Shown here: positions 54,330 through 64,000 of the stretch, in pieces
Layout: the number at the start of each line of letters is the position of its first letter
Numbering within the stretch: the stretch's first letter is position 1
Assembly (NCBI GenBank): GCA_023846275.1
Contig: CM043875.1
Coordinates: forward strand, 28,228,351 to 28,292,350
Direction: 5' to 3'
Origin: Vanilla planifolia
Taxonomy: Eukaryota > Streptophyta > Magnoliopsida > Asparagales > Orchidaceae
DNA: 64,000 nt
Notes under the pieces: generated by a model
What the model was told of the DNA's origin: nothing
Databases searched by the model: none
What the model saw: the letters and a program-made list of their open reading frames with translations, nothing else
Made by a program: the position numbers and the translations under genes

Positions 54330-55690
54330 TGTTAACAAAGAATATACCTTCCTTTTCTTTTAATTCTCTTACTTACACTAACAATTGTGCAAGGGGCTTC
54401 CATTGTTTTTTTCTTACTTCAGAATGCTATTCCAAGCAAATGAGAGATGCTTAGCCATCAACTTTATCTATTGGTTCTTATTTTGAATAATATAACATCA
54501 CATTGTCATACTTGTTGGCATCTTTATTAAACAAAGTCATTCAAGATCATTGAAAACCTCCAAGAATTGTTAGTTCAACAACTATTGCATATTATTGATG
54601 ATTCAAAAAAAAAGTTTGCAATGCTAAATTTGAACCACAAATTTAACAAACACTTCTAGCATGTTAAAATTCGTGTTCCAAGTGATTCTTATGACAATGG
54701 CTTGGTTTTCACCATAAACTCCATATATATTTTCCATGATTACATTCATTAGGGTGGAAGTCCAGTAGATCCTTTCATAAATCCTAACAATCATTAATTT
54801 GAATGGAGAAAGTAAGCTAAACAACACTAGTATTTCATTCATCCACTTTGTTTATACCATAAGAAAAGCCTTGAAAAAGCTTGAATATTACCAATTTGTA
54901 TTTTGAGTTATTGTCATTCTTAATTGAATTTTCATTTATGAGTGGTATTAGCTCAATAACAGCATATTAAGCTAGAAAACCTTTAATACTTTGCTATTAT
55001 TGGTTTATTAGAGAACAAATCCTTTGATTAATCTTGACATGTTTGTCTAATTTTTTTCCATATTAGTCTAAAATATGTTATGCTAGAAACCATTTAGTTA
55101 TTGCGAGATTGATAGTGTCCTCATCAGAGTAATTATGGCCTTTGTAGGCATCTTGAATATTAATTCTTTTAAATTGATCTGACAAAGGAAAAGAAAAATT
55201 ATGTAGATACTAAAAAAACATTACTATCTTTATTGTAATTTTCTAATTCCAATTTCTTTTTCTTGAGATCTTCTCAAAGCACTTTCTCCTTATTTAATTG
55301 CAACTTGATTTGATAGCTAAGCTAACACCATTACCCAATTTCTAATGGACTTACTTATTAACAAGGGATTTTTATGCAAAAACTAATATTAAGTCTCTTA
55401 TTTTCTCCTTGATCCAACATTCAATAGCTTTATTTTGCTTCTACTTCCCATAAAAATTTTTAGCTATCAATAATTCCACACTAAAGGACTCGTATATTAG
55501 TATGTTCCAATTTTTTCTACTAAGGATGCTAGGAAAGTATTAGTCAATTTCATTGTCTCGATTTCATTTTCCTCAAGTGGCTCACCTATCTTTCTACCAT
55601 TTCATCTAATGATGTTTATGATTGTTCTAAATGTCTTCCTATAAGAAAGCACTAATTATCTTATTCAACCTCTTCATCATTTACGTAAGA
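54330..55690 (-). pseudogene. LINE ORF2 C-terminal region (post-RT, zf-RVT-like)
   Basis: The post-RT thumb region reads RLNKIISAFL (about 55,675), MKW and KIGEPLEE (about 55,600-55,560), then SFSVELLIAKNFYGK (55,490-55,445), all typical of plant LINE ORF2 between RT and zinc finger. The longest open piece, 54,842-54,624, contains IYGVYGENQAIVIRITWN, which fits a zf-RVT C-VC-E...H-LW-C pattern with the Cys and His positions mutated. A following stretch near 54,440-54,375 (EVRKKQWKPLAQLLV) fits the usual W-ERN-R-F region. A terminal RNase H domain could not be confirmed below 54,330. Stops throughout. Confidence 0.68.
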
Positions 55691-56990
55691 GAATGTATAG
55701 CATTAATAATTAGTTAGGAGTTGAGTTTAAAATTTTATTTATAAGTATTATTCTATCCCCAATTCATAGAAGTTTCATCTTTGGACTAAACATTTCATTT
55801 TTTAATGTTTTCAATTATTTTTTTAAAGTATGCTGACTTTTTGTTATCAATATATACAAGACACCCCATATTTTATGGGTAATAATCATTCGTTAAAACC
55901 TAGAATCTTTTCCAATTGTATATTTTGGCTTTGTAGGAATGCATGAAGAAGCTTGTTAATGCCTTTTGATGTCCTTATGTCTCATCTACTAAAACTATTG
56001 AAGTCATTTGCACGGTAAAACTTTTTCATTACTGGAGTATACCATGTTGTGGCATAGTGCATGATTAACCTCTTAGAAAATTCGTTTTTAAATTCTAATA
56101 AAACGTACTTTGCAATGAAGAAAAATAGCGGGGAAATTATATTATCATTATGCCCCTTTCTAGTTCATGATACCTAATTGGAGAACCATTTATTATAATT
56201 GATATCCATGTGCTATTTATAAGAATCCTAACCTATGTGCTAAACTTTGTTGACAAATGGAATTCCATTTGTCTAAAATTTGCGTAGCATCGATAACATC
56301 TAAAGTAGAAAAAGTTCGAACATTTGGTTATGAACAATTTATTAAAGTTGTATTACCTGCAACACTATCTTTGTCCATTTGGATAACCATATGATGAAAC
56401 TAGTCCAAGTCTATTGTTTTAGTTGGAACTTGGCTCTCATTAATAGTGATTTGTTGATAAATAAACTTTATTGCCTCTTCATTAGTAAATTTCTATTTTG
56501 TAGGAAGGAACTCTTTAAAATGTTGTACAATAGCATGTTGTAAATTCTTTAGACCTAACATCTTAAGACCATAATAGTCTTTAATATCATTAATGTGAAG
56601 CTTTGCCATATTGTTTTTATGAAAGCATGAATTTTTTTATTTAATTGAATTCTTTTAGCCTTATTTCTACTAGGTTTGGCTTCAATAAATTTCATCAAAT
56701 TTTACTTCTTCCAAAAGTTGTTGATTAGCCATATTTAAACTTTATCTTATCTACTGCTATGCCACTTTCTAGGAATTTCTTTTCTCTAATTCGTACTTGT
56801 TCATTTACACTCTTAAAAATTTTAAACAGCATGAAATCTTATATTCCATTACTTTAAGTATTCATTAAAACCTTTACTTTTCAATGATAAAGCCTACATT
56901 TTAGTTTGATGTTAAGAATTAGCCATTTATTTTCTACCACTTCATAAAAATTATGATGTGTTACCCACATGTTTTTGAACTTAAATTGCA
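55690..56990 (-). pseudogene. LINE ORF2 linker and reverse transcriptase remnant
   Basis: The linker begins with FKFKNMWVTHHNFYE (56,988-56,941), a hallmark of plant LINE ORF2 after the endonuclease. FHKNNMAKLHINDIKDYYG (about 56,625-56,570) and LQHAIVQHFKEFL follow. RT motifs are: VIQMDKDSVAG (about 56,390-56,355, usual PG-DG region); IISPLFFFIAKYVL (about 56,140-56,100, usual RQGDPLSP-LF); KFYRAND at 56,024-56,004, where YADD is expected but broken; LGFNE (about 55,900) and LLPIKY; YIDNKKSAYFKKIIEN (about 55,855-55,810); and IGDRIILINKILNSTPN (55,765-55,715). Only about 200 bp separate the PG-DG and GDPLSP regions, so the palm segment with the first catalytic Asp motif is missing. Several frameshifts and stops. 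Confidence 0.87.
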
Positions 56991-57009
56991 TGTGTTGAGA
57001 TATCTACTT

Positions 57010-57650
57010 CATTTAAAGGTGAAGCAAAGGAGCATAATGAATTGACACCATTCAACAAAAATGTTCAACAATTTCAATTGAGGGAGATTCAAGCCAATCA
57101 TTATTTGCCAACTTATCAAAATTTTTCCAAACCAATTTAATTTTTGTTTTACAAACCTAGTTAAAGATAGAAACCATGAGTAGGAGTTCAAATATTTTAC
57201 ATTGATTTAAGCAATTAATAAATTTATTAATTGCATTAAGGCTAGAAGTTGAAGCTCCTTGGATTCAAGTATCCGTACTATAACATTAAAATCCTCTCGT
57301 AATGAGTCATGAGACATTTTGGGGTTTTGCAATTTTGACATACATTCTCTACAGAAAAGACTTCTTTGAGTTCTTGTACATTTGGTAAAAATAATGTTGT
57401 AATTAGAAGTTCATTGGTGATCTTTTCTAATTACAAGTAGATGGAGGGAGACATTTAAGAACCCATAGGTAGAGTATTGCATTGGATGTATGTTTCAATA
57501 GTACCAAAACTTTGTATGACTAATTAATGATTTCATGTGTATAACATTGAGTTATTGTTAAATTTCATAATTTCTAAACATGAGCTATCTGTCGAAGCAA
57601 AGCTATTGGCACTATTTCATAGGTTAAGTAATATATTTGGTTAAGGAAAA
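57010..57650 (-). pseudogene. LINE ORF2 endonuclease remnant
   Basis: APE-type endonuclease nicks target DNA to prime reverse transcription. Minus-strand motifs across several frames are: LLITTLFLPNVQEL at about 57,405-57,365 (position of the usual NVYAP motif); LREDFNVIVRI at about 57,305-57,275 (GDFN motif, Gly changed to Glu); SLNAINKFIN (about 57,240); KLVWKNFDKLANNDWLE at about 57,140-57,085 (usual LDR-L-N-DWL); and MVSIHYAPLL at about 57,045-57,015 (SDH motif, Asp changed to Ile). At least two frameshifts and several stops lie between them. Upstream, 57,650-58,240 has coding-like minus-strand stretches (such as KDFWIEFHEKGMKSG near 57,870) that probably belong to the ORF1-ORF2 connection. 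Confidence 0.82.
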
Positions 57651-58239
57651 GGTTTAGGGTTCTATGCTCCCTTAATGATAAATATAATAACATTGTATAC
57701 TTATAATTTTTTTAATTAATTCAAACTATTCTAACAATTCTAAAAATTTCTTTTAAACCATTGCATTGCTCAATACCATTCTTTGCTCTCTTATTTGAAC
57801 TTCTCAAAAGGAAGTAAACACATCATGTTCAATAAAGATTTGACCTGATTTCATTCCTTTTTCATGAAATTCTATCCAAAAATCTTTGAATGCCTAAATG
57901 TCTAGTGGATATTGTGTTATTTGTTGAGTTTTTTTAAATATAATAATAATCCATTATCCTGATGAGTAGCATTCTCAATCTCAAATAGATTGAAACAAAG
58001 TTTTATGTAGTGTTCTTTTCAAGTGACATATAATATTAAATTGACAAAATCATCTAATGAAAAATATCCTTTATTGAACGTAATATTGAGAATAAAATCA
58101 TATGTCTACATGGTCCTAAAATTCAGCAATTAATTTTCTAATTGATTACACATTGTGGTGCATATCTCTTTATTGATCTTGCTGACTAATAGGAGGATTA
58201 GTGACAACACTTTTTCCTTGTGTTTCTAGTTTTGTTCTA

Positions 58240-58800
58240 TTATGTTTATACATTCATTTCTTACGACATAATTTTCACAACATTGGCTATAATAAAGTGC
58301 TACGTTTCCCAACCGGATCTTTTACCAAGATAAAGAAAAGTAGATACCATTTTGAGTAATTCTAATGGATTTGGAGAGTTCCATAAGAAAATTCATTTCC
58401 ACACAAACCCCTACAACATATGGTTGACTTAAATTCAAAGTAGAGACATGCATCTTTAGTTTTTTTCCCTAATATGATTGCCCTATTGCATTGTGAAATA
58501 TGTGTATAAATATGTTCTCTAATGAAATCAAGAAAGAAGCAAGTCATGACTTAGTGTTGAGGTGAAATTCTACATTCAAACATAAAACTCTCATCAAGAA
58601 TTCAAGAACATTCCAAGACCTATGGAACATGCAATGCAGGAAGTAACATTTTTTATTAAGTGAGAGTGAATTGCATCTATTTTCATAAGCAAACATTTCA
58701 CCACATTTTAGAAGCCAATCCTTGAAAAACTTTTCTTATAAATTCCATGATAGATATCCTAAATGAAAGTTGTCTAATTAGTGTAATCCTAAAATTAACT
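58240..58800 (-). pseudogene. LINE ORF1 remnant (DUF4283 + CCHC knuckle)
   Basis: ORF1 of plant LINEs encodes an RNA-binding gag-like protein. Here the minus strand shows, in order, FLMRVLCLNVEFHL (about 58,600-58,560), a stop, then FLISLENIFIHIFHNAIGQS (ending about 58,480), then QPYVVGVCVEMNF (about 58,430) and ELSKSIRI. These match the usual DUF4283 pattern of MRV-W-P-F, W-L-P-H-F, AIG and ARICVE. A CCHC_4-like knuckle follows at 58,298-58,250, reading LYYSQCCENYVVRNEC: the second and last Cys remain, while the first Cys and the His are lost. Stops and one or more frame changes exclude a functional product. The same family occurs on the + strand at about 60.2 kb. Confidence 0.82.
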
Positions 58801-59900
58801 ACCACCTTTCCAATTTCCTCCTCCTTCAAATGATTTCAAGATCCCATTTAAAATTTGTAGTTGTCATTATTCTAATTACTTCTACAAAAGATTAATTCAA
58901 GTAAGCTCCTCCAAAAATCTCCATGGACTCCACCATTCGATATTATTGATTAAGTAACAAGAATGATGTTTTATGAGAATCCATGTTCAATTCCAATGGT
59001 TGTTTACTAATTGTTTTCAAGTTTCTTCTTTTTGTTGTATGGGAATTATTTAGATTCAATCACTAATTTTGATGAGGAAAATCCATCTGATTAGATAGGT
59101 CATCTTCGAGATGTGCTAACATCAATTTTTCATTTATCAATCATCTCATTATTCATCAGGCCATTCATTACCTCATTCATTGTGCTAAGAAAAAACTAGT
59201 TTTTCTTAAATATAATATATTAATGTGCAGCACCTATAGCTAAACTCTTTAAGATATTCAATTTTGGACATTTTATTATTTCATAATTAATTTGAGGTCA
59301 TCTCAATAAGTTGTTGAAATAAAATTTAATATAAAATGTTTAGGCTATGTTTATGTCTTTAATCCAAATGTATTTAAGAAAGTTTTATTGATGTAATAGG
59401 GCCCTTATGATATCTCTTCTTGTTTTATTATTTCTTTTTACTAGATTAGTTTTATATTAATATAGCATAATGATGATAGGCAATTGTCAATGGACAATAG
59501 ATGATGGATTCTAAAATTGGGTAACTTGACATGGATCGTGGGTGATGGATATAGATGATCAAAAATTAATGAACATTTAAATTTTTATTTAGCATAGTAC
59601 ATCCAAGAAGTAACTAAAGCTAGCAAACCTTCCCAGACATTAAGGGAGAGGCACCAATGGACATATAATAAATCAAACATTAGCATCATTCACATGCACA
59701 CGAAAAACAAAATTATTAGCACTAGGTCAATCTTTCCAAGGAATGTGTACAATGACATGTTTATGGGGAATTCCCTCTCTTAATCATCTATTATAGAATT
59801 GCATGGTGGTCCAATTGAGCAAAACACAATTATAATTAAATTACTAATCACATTTATGGTGAACAAAGAATAATATTTAAGGTACTTGAAATCAAGAAGG
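58801..59900. other. Interval between divergent LINE copies
   Basis: About 1.1 kb separating the 5' parts of two oppositely oriented ORF1 remnants. No ORF, repeat landmark or protein motif was recognised. If both copies were once complete it should hold their 5' UTRs and target site, but no direct repeat marking an insertion edge was found. Confidence 0.5.
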
Positions 59901-59929
59901 TGATAGTGCATTCAAACAGACTCTAATAG

Positions 59930-60405
59930 GTAAATTGTGATACAAGGGGGACCATCATGGAATCCATGTGGAAAGTAGTAAAACAAAAGATTTTTTAGTG
60001 AAGTTAAAATTTTTTCTTTGGAGAACATATAAATTCTTTTTAGATCTGATATGGATCATGACTTCCTTCACTACTGATTACACAAATCATGTAACATAGG
60101 TGACATTGAAATGTGCATCTTTAAATATTGCCTAGGGTACAACTTAACAAAAAACCATCACTTGTCACTATCTTATTTTCTTGATAACACTTATCTTTTG
60201 ATTTGGTAGCATTGTATTCAATTGAATTTGTAATTGGAAAGTCACTAAAAATGGATGTCAAAATATTAAATTCAACTCAACCATATGTTGCAAGAATATG
60301 CATTGAAGTCGGCTTGTTAATTGAATTTTTTATAGAATATTTTACACAATAATCTTCCTCTATATTGTACTCAATGTTGTTAGTAGGAACACATGCTATC
60401 AATTA
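59930..60405 (+). pseudogene. Second LINE ORF1 remnant, plus strand
   Basis: The + strand from 60,203 reads LVALYSIEFVIGKSLKMD, then STQPYVARICIEVGLLIEFF (ending about 60,332), matching the DUF4283 AIG...ARICVE pattern and closely matching the minus-strand ORF1 at 58.35-58.47 kb. After a frameshift, LPLYCTQCC (60,354-60,380) starts a CCHC-like knuckle in which the first two Cys and a His-like position survive but two stops intervene. Upstream, 59,930-60,200 has weaker matches (NIGDIEMCIFKY near 60,100). No endonuclease or RT motif was recognised downstream on this strand, so this copy is truncated or beyond recognition after ORF1. Confidence 0.75.
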
Positions 60406-61599
60406 ATAAATTGAAGACAACTAAAACATATGCTCTGGAAAATGCCACAGTTGATAATACCTCTACCAATTAGAAGGATCAATTAGAGGAAGAAGCAAAT
60501 CATGATCGAACTCTTAATAAATCAAGGAGAAAGCTAGAGCACAATGTGTGACAATGGCCACAATGACCATCAATATTCTCTTAATGGATAATCTATCCAA
60601 ACCGTGAGAACTAATGAAATTCGAAACTGAGATATGGTTAAAGGCATATGCAAAATGATAGGCATGTGAAAATAATAAAATCATCAAAATTTACTAATAA
60701 TCATGCAATTATTTAGAATGAATTACATTTAGATAAAGAAGAAAAATAATTTTAAACCTTGAAAAATCTATGAGAAATTCGAACATATCTATAGTAGAAG
60801 AATAAAACTTCATAACCAAAAATGTTAGGTCATCACAACTATTAAAAATCATGATTTCCCCACATTTGAATGTCATACAAGATCTAAAGTGTGATCATAT
60901 AGATGATAAGAATGATGATATTCAAAATCAATAACAATAATTCGACTATCATAGACATGTAAAATGTTTTTTATTATTTATATATTGGATAATGCTTCAA
61001 TTTTGCCACCCTAATTTTGGGAATAGTTATTAATTAGTTGTCACATTGAAGGTTTATTTCAATATGTATGTGATGCTTCTAGCTTCATTCCTATTTGAAA
61101 CCCATCAAATGAGTAGGTCTCTACCTTCAACATTATATGTCCCATCAAAGTTACTGATCTATACACCACTTATCACAACAATGCATCATCACCATGTGCC
61201 TCAAATTGAATTTAAATTGTCAAAAGAATGCTTTTATAATGGATTGTAGCCTTGTGTACTACCACAAATGTAGAAATGTTTTGGCATATTTATCATTCAA
61301 TTTTCTTTATCAAAGAGGTCAACATCATTTTCATTCTTTAATGATATAAACTTAACATTATTTAGACAAGTACTCCATTGTACTAATACATTGTTGTTCT
61401 ACAATCTATAGTTGACATGTACATTAGTACTCTCCCATCTATCTATTCTTTCATTTGTATGATGTAGGTTAGTATGTAACTAGTATGTTTGGGATCTTAA
61501 CCCTCGTGTACTATGATATGACAACAATAATAACATGTTAAATTAATAATGTAATATGATAGCACCATCAATTAATAAAATAATATTTCATTAAAAAAG
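60406..61599. other. Unresolved interval between LINE and copia remnants
   Basis: About 1.2 kb with no recognised motif on either strand. A + strand ORF at 61,046-61,249 (67 codons) has no recognisable family and is probably chance. The right end (61,540-61,610) is A-rich and could be the decayed 3' end of the plus-strand LINE copy or the edge of the copia remnant; neither can be shown. Confidence 0.4.
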
Positions 61600-61639
61600 A
61601 GAATAATCTAATCAAAAATATTGTTTTATGCCTAATTCT

Positions 61640-62290
61640 TTGGGAAATGCTTTAAAATTTAAATTTTCAAATTACTTTTTATAATAAATAAATTTCCTAC
61701 TTAAAAGTAGTATCTTTTTAATTACATTAAGTTTACCAATCATCTAAAGACTTCAAATGCTTTATTCTTGTTGTTCAAAAATAATGTTATGGTATATCTT
61801 ATATTATCTTTGACTAAAATAAAGTTGTCATTATTTTAACTTTTGTTAGTCGCTTAGGTCCAAAAAAATCAATATGAATAAACTCTAGAGGTTATGTATT
61901 CCATCATACATTAAAGAATTTAAAAGAATCTTATGCATGTTTTCCAATTAGGAAAGAATCAAAGTCGACAATCCTTTATTTAAGTTAAAAATCTAGGACT
62001 TGAGTATTGTAGTTGAACTAGAGTGTCCTAATCTTCTATGCTATAAATTGACTGATTCTACTTATTTCCTCAAATAAGCATTTTAAAATCTTTTATTATC
62101 TAAAAATATAGAATAAATATTATCATTTCTATACCTTACAAAAAATTATATTCGCATCCTCCTAAAAAAATATTGTGATGTATGAAAGATCACATTATAT
62201 CATTTTTTATAGAGTTGTCTAACTCTAAGTACATTTTGTCTTGAACTTTCATGAACAAATACTCCATCAACAAAAGGAGACTACAGATGT
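61640..62290 (-). pseudogene. Copia GAG-pre-integrase and integrase core remnant
   Basis: The zinc-binding pre-integrase motif HRRLGHSSSTT begins at 62,040 and is preceded by NDNIYSIFLDNKRF and VESVNL, the usual lead-in. Further upstream VDGVFVHESSRQNVL and YNVIFH (about 62,275-62,190) fit the conserved region between protease and pre-integrase. Downstream LEFIHIDFFGPKR (61,891-61,850) holds the first catalytic Asp of the DDE integrase, and IRYTITLFLNNKNKAFEVF (about 61,805-61,745) is the next conserved segment. The final Glu region could not be identified. Frame changes and stops are frequent. Confidence 0.85.
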
Positions 62291-62399
62291 CTGTGCTTCT
62301 CACTTCTTTGTTTCATTTCTCACCGTTTTCTCTTGCAATAAAAAATCAAACATCCTACGTTTCTAAGCTCAAGAATTTTGCTCTATCTTTTATCATGTG

Positions 62400-64000
62400 C
62401 ATTGTGAACGACTAAGTTTTTAATTAGGAGTCAGAGATACTATACAACCACTATTTAGATCCAACTTGCCTCTTTTATTTCCCACTAGAGACATACCTAC
62501 AAAGGGAAACATTTAAGTTTTAGAGTTGGAAACGCAAGTTTAAGAGGGTTCATGCATATTAGTTCTTATTTTTTGTTCAATTTATTAGTTGGTTATCCAT
62601 GCAAAGGAAGTCCTATTCATCAAAATCATTTTTTGGCAAACAAATAATCAATTTTTATTTTGATATGAGGAGTGGCATTTTACAAAAAAAGATTGACTTG
62701 TAAAATAAAGAATCTCTTAGATGTGAATGTCTTCTGCAATTTTTGCAAAAAGTTATAGAACAATGTCCTACACAAACACTTATGTATGATACATGTAAAC
62801 TCTTAATAAAAGCAAATTGATTTTTCAGTCCTTTATCTGCTTATGGAAAGGATGTAACTTTGTTTATCAATTCTCATGAACTTGAAGAAGAATCCTATTG
62901 ATCTTTCAAAAATTGACATTTGCACAAATATTCATTAGGTTCCTAGGTTATTTTGTTATGAGATGCATTATAGGTTTCAAATTCTTGTTTCTTAGCCTAT
63001 AATTCAAGCTTTAATGTGTCATGTTTCTTTCTCCACATTTTGTATTTACATGATAGTCTAAAAGGATATATTTTATATTATTTAAAGATAATTCTTGATT
63101 ACTTAACTTATCATACGCTAAATCATCTTCATGGATCATTTAGTATACATTTTGAGGAAATAAGAGTATGTACAAATTCAACAACAGCATATTCCATTAC
63201 GGGATTCAAAATATTTTTTGTATTTATTATTTCAAAATCATACCTATTTCCAAGGTTCTTTTTAAAAAATTATTTTCATAGAAGGCCTTGATATTCAAAT
63301 TTGTATATATAATTCTTAATATTTATGATTGAGAAAAATAAAAATGAAAATTTTAAAATTATACCAAAATTATTATGTTGTTCCATTAAATCTAGTACCT
63401 ATGTTCATCCTCCAACTGAAGTCGAGAAATATTATTAAGAAAATTACAACTTGAAGTTTTTTTTACCATTCACCTCCAACATAATAACCTATTAGCATAT
63501 GTTTATTTAACTTTGGGCTTCACAACCCAAGAGAAAAAGGAAAATATAGCATGAGAACAAGCTTTTGTTGAGAGTGTACAACATTCTATGCTTTTTGATG
63601 TGTACAGGAAGGCACAACGAGCATAAAATTATAAAGGAAAGTGAGAAATTGAAACCTTAAAAGTTTTAAGATTATTTGGATGATTTTTGAATCTCAAGTA
63701 GTACATACCCAGAGTGTCTACAGAGAGATTTTACATCAGTAGAATATCACATATTGCTTCATTAATATCTCAAAGTTTTGTTCACATTGATTAGCTATTT
63801 GTTAATAATTTTTTGGGTTTTTATGACAAAATGATGATCGTAGCTATCAGAAAAAATTTCATAAGTTCCTAAATAGCTTAAAAAGTCTCTTCCAAACAAC
63901 TTATAAGTCTTCTTCTAAAGGAAATGGCCTTTAAGCAAGGTCAACTAGAGCCATTGGATCTTATGAGAGAGGATGTGGACAACTAAATAAGGAATATAAA
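62400..64000 (-). pseudogene. Copia gag and protease remnant
   Basis: KLDLNSGCIVSL (about 62,472-62,437) aligns with the copia protease site (WYLDSGC...), with Asp changed to Asn at the catalytic position. Before it, CKNCRRHSHLRDS (62,745-62,707) is a gag zinc knuckle with both Cys and the His present and the last Cys lost. Further upstream AYDKLSNQELSLNNIKY and nearby stretches (about 63,130-63,060) have the polar, helical look of copia gag before the knuckle, but this is weak. From about 63,300 to the window end I recognise nothing specific. The + strand ORF at 63,016-63,291 is antisense to this remnant. Confidence 0.65.

Larger units (their letters stand above)
54330..58800 (-). mobile_element. 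Decayed LINE (non-LTR retrotransposon), minus strand
   Basis: Reading down the minus strand, domains appear in canonical plant LINE order: ORF1 with a DUF4283-like domain and a CCHC-like knuckle (58,800-58,240), then endonuclease (57,500-57,010), a post-endonuclease linker, reverse transcriptase (56,700-55,690), the post-RT region and a zf-RVT-like domain (55,690-54,620), and a short C-terminal part to about 54,330. Every domain has stops and frameshifts. The central RT is too short, so part of it is deleted. No target-site duplication or poly(A) tail could be fixed; on this strand the tail would lie below 54,330. The order and several independent motif matches make the family secure although no piece is intact. 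Confidence 0.85.
61600..64000 (-). mobile_element. Decayed Ty1/copia retrotransposon, minus strand
   Basis: Down the minus strand come a gag-like region with a CCHC-like knuckle (62,752-62,704), a protease DSG-like site (about 62,470-62,440), the pre-integrase region (62,270-61,980) and the start of the integrase core (61,891-61,650). This gag-PR-IN order with IN before RT is the copia arrangement. The element is cut at about 61,600: no RT or RNase H motif follows, and a plus-strand LINE remnant lies below. The 5' side runs off the window, and no LTR was identified. Numerous stops and frameshifts make it a dead copy. Confidence 0.82.

Noticed and set aside
54269-54454. 61-codon plus-strand ORF as a gene
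   Set aside because: It is antisense to the C-terminal part of the minus-strand LINE remnant.
54624-54842. Independent small protein on the minus strand
   Set aside because: Its sequence fits a mutated zf-RVT domain in the correct position of the LINE, so it is a surviving open piece of ORF2 rather than a separate gene.
63016-63291. 91-codon plus-strand ORF as a gene
   Set aside because: It is antisense to the gag region of the copia remnant and has no recognisable domain.
1-64000. AT-rich protist, organellar or bacterial origin
   Set aside because: DUF4283-type LINE ORF1, zf-RVT and copia HRRLGH/integrase motifs, and a long satellite array, indicate a plant nuclear genome; no organellar gene, tRNA or rRNA was seen.

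Overview
The window is strongly AT-rich eukaryotic nuclear DNA. I see no intact protein-coding gene, rRNA, tRNA or CRISPR array. The recognisable protein remnants are a DUF4283/CCHC ORF1 followed by endonuclease, reverse transcriptase and zf-RVT in one LINE, and a Ty1/copia gag-protease-integrase. Both point to a land plant. Their heavy decay and the size of the satellite suggest a large-genome plant such as a gymnosperm, but the sequence does not fix the species.

Layout. Positions 1 to about 51,370 are almost entirely one ancient, highly diverged tandem repeat with a unit of about 410 bp and roughly 120 copies. It lies in five blocks whose orientation alternates: 1-6,045 (+), 8,070-14,726 (-), 14,727-19,198 (+), 19,199-29,905 (-) and 29,906-51,370 (+). 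A non-satellite spacer of about 2 kb separates the first two blocks; the other switches are abrupt. Smaller rearrangements are nested inside: one inverted unit at 3,172-3,463; a forward-oriented island at 9,432-9,661 that is a near-identical copy of 5,000-5,222; local duplications; half-unit runs; and TA microsatellites that repeatedly expanded at the same place in the unit.

Positions about 51,370 to 64,000 are a retrotransposon graveyard. A LINE on the minus strand runs from ORF1 (about 58.8 kb) to its C-terminal part (about 54.3 kb). A second ORF1 of the same family lies on the plus strand at about 59.9-60.4 kb, so the two are divergent. A copia-type gag-protease-integrase lies on the minus strand from about 61.6 kb to the window end. 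All are broken by stops, frameshifts and deletions.

Nothing here works as a gene set. The interest is structural: the age and orientation switching of the satellite, a conserved dyad (potential hairpin) in its unit, a recent copy event within an old array, and the inverted LINE pair. All coordinates of array edges and decayed domains are by-eye estimates.
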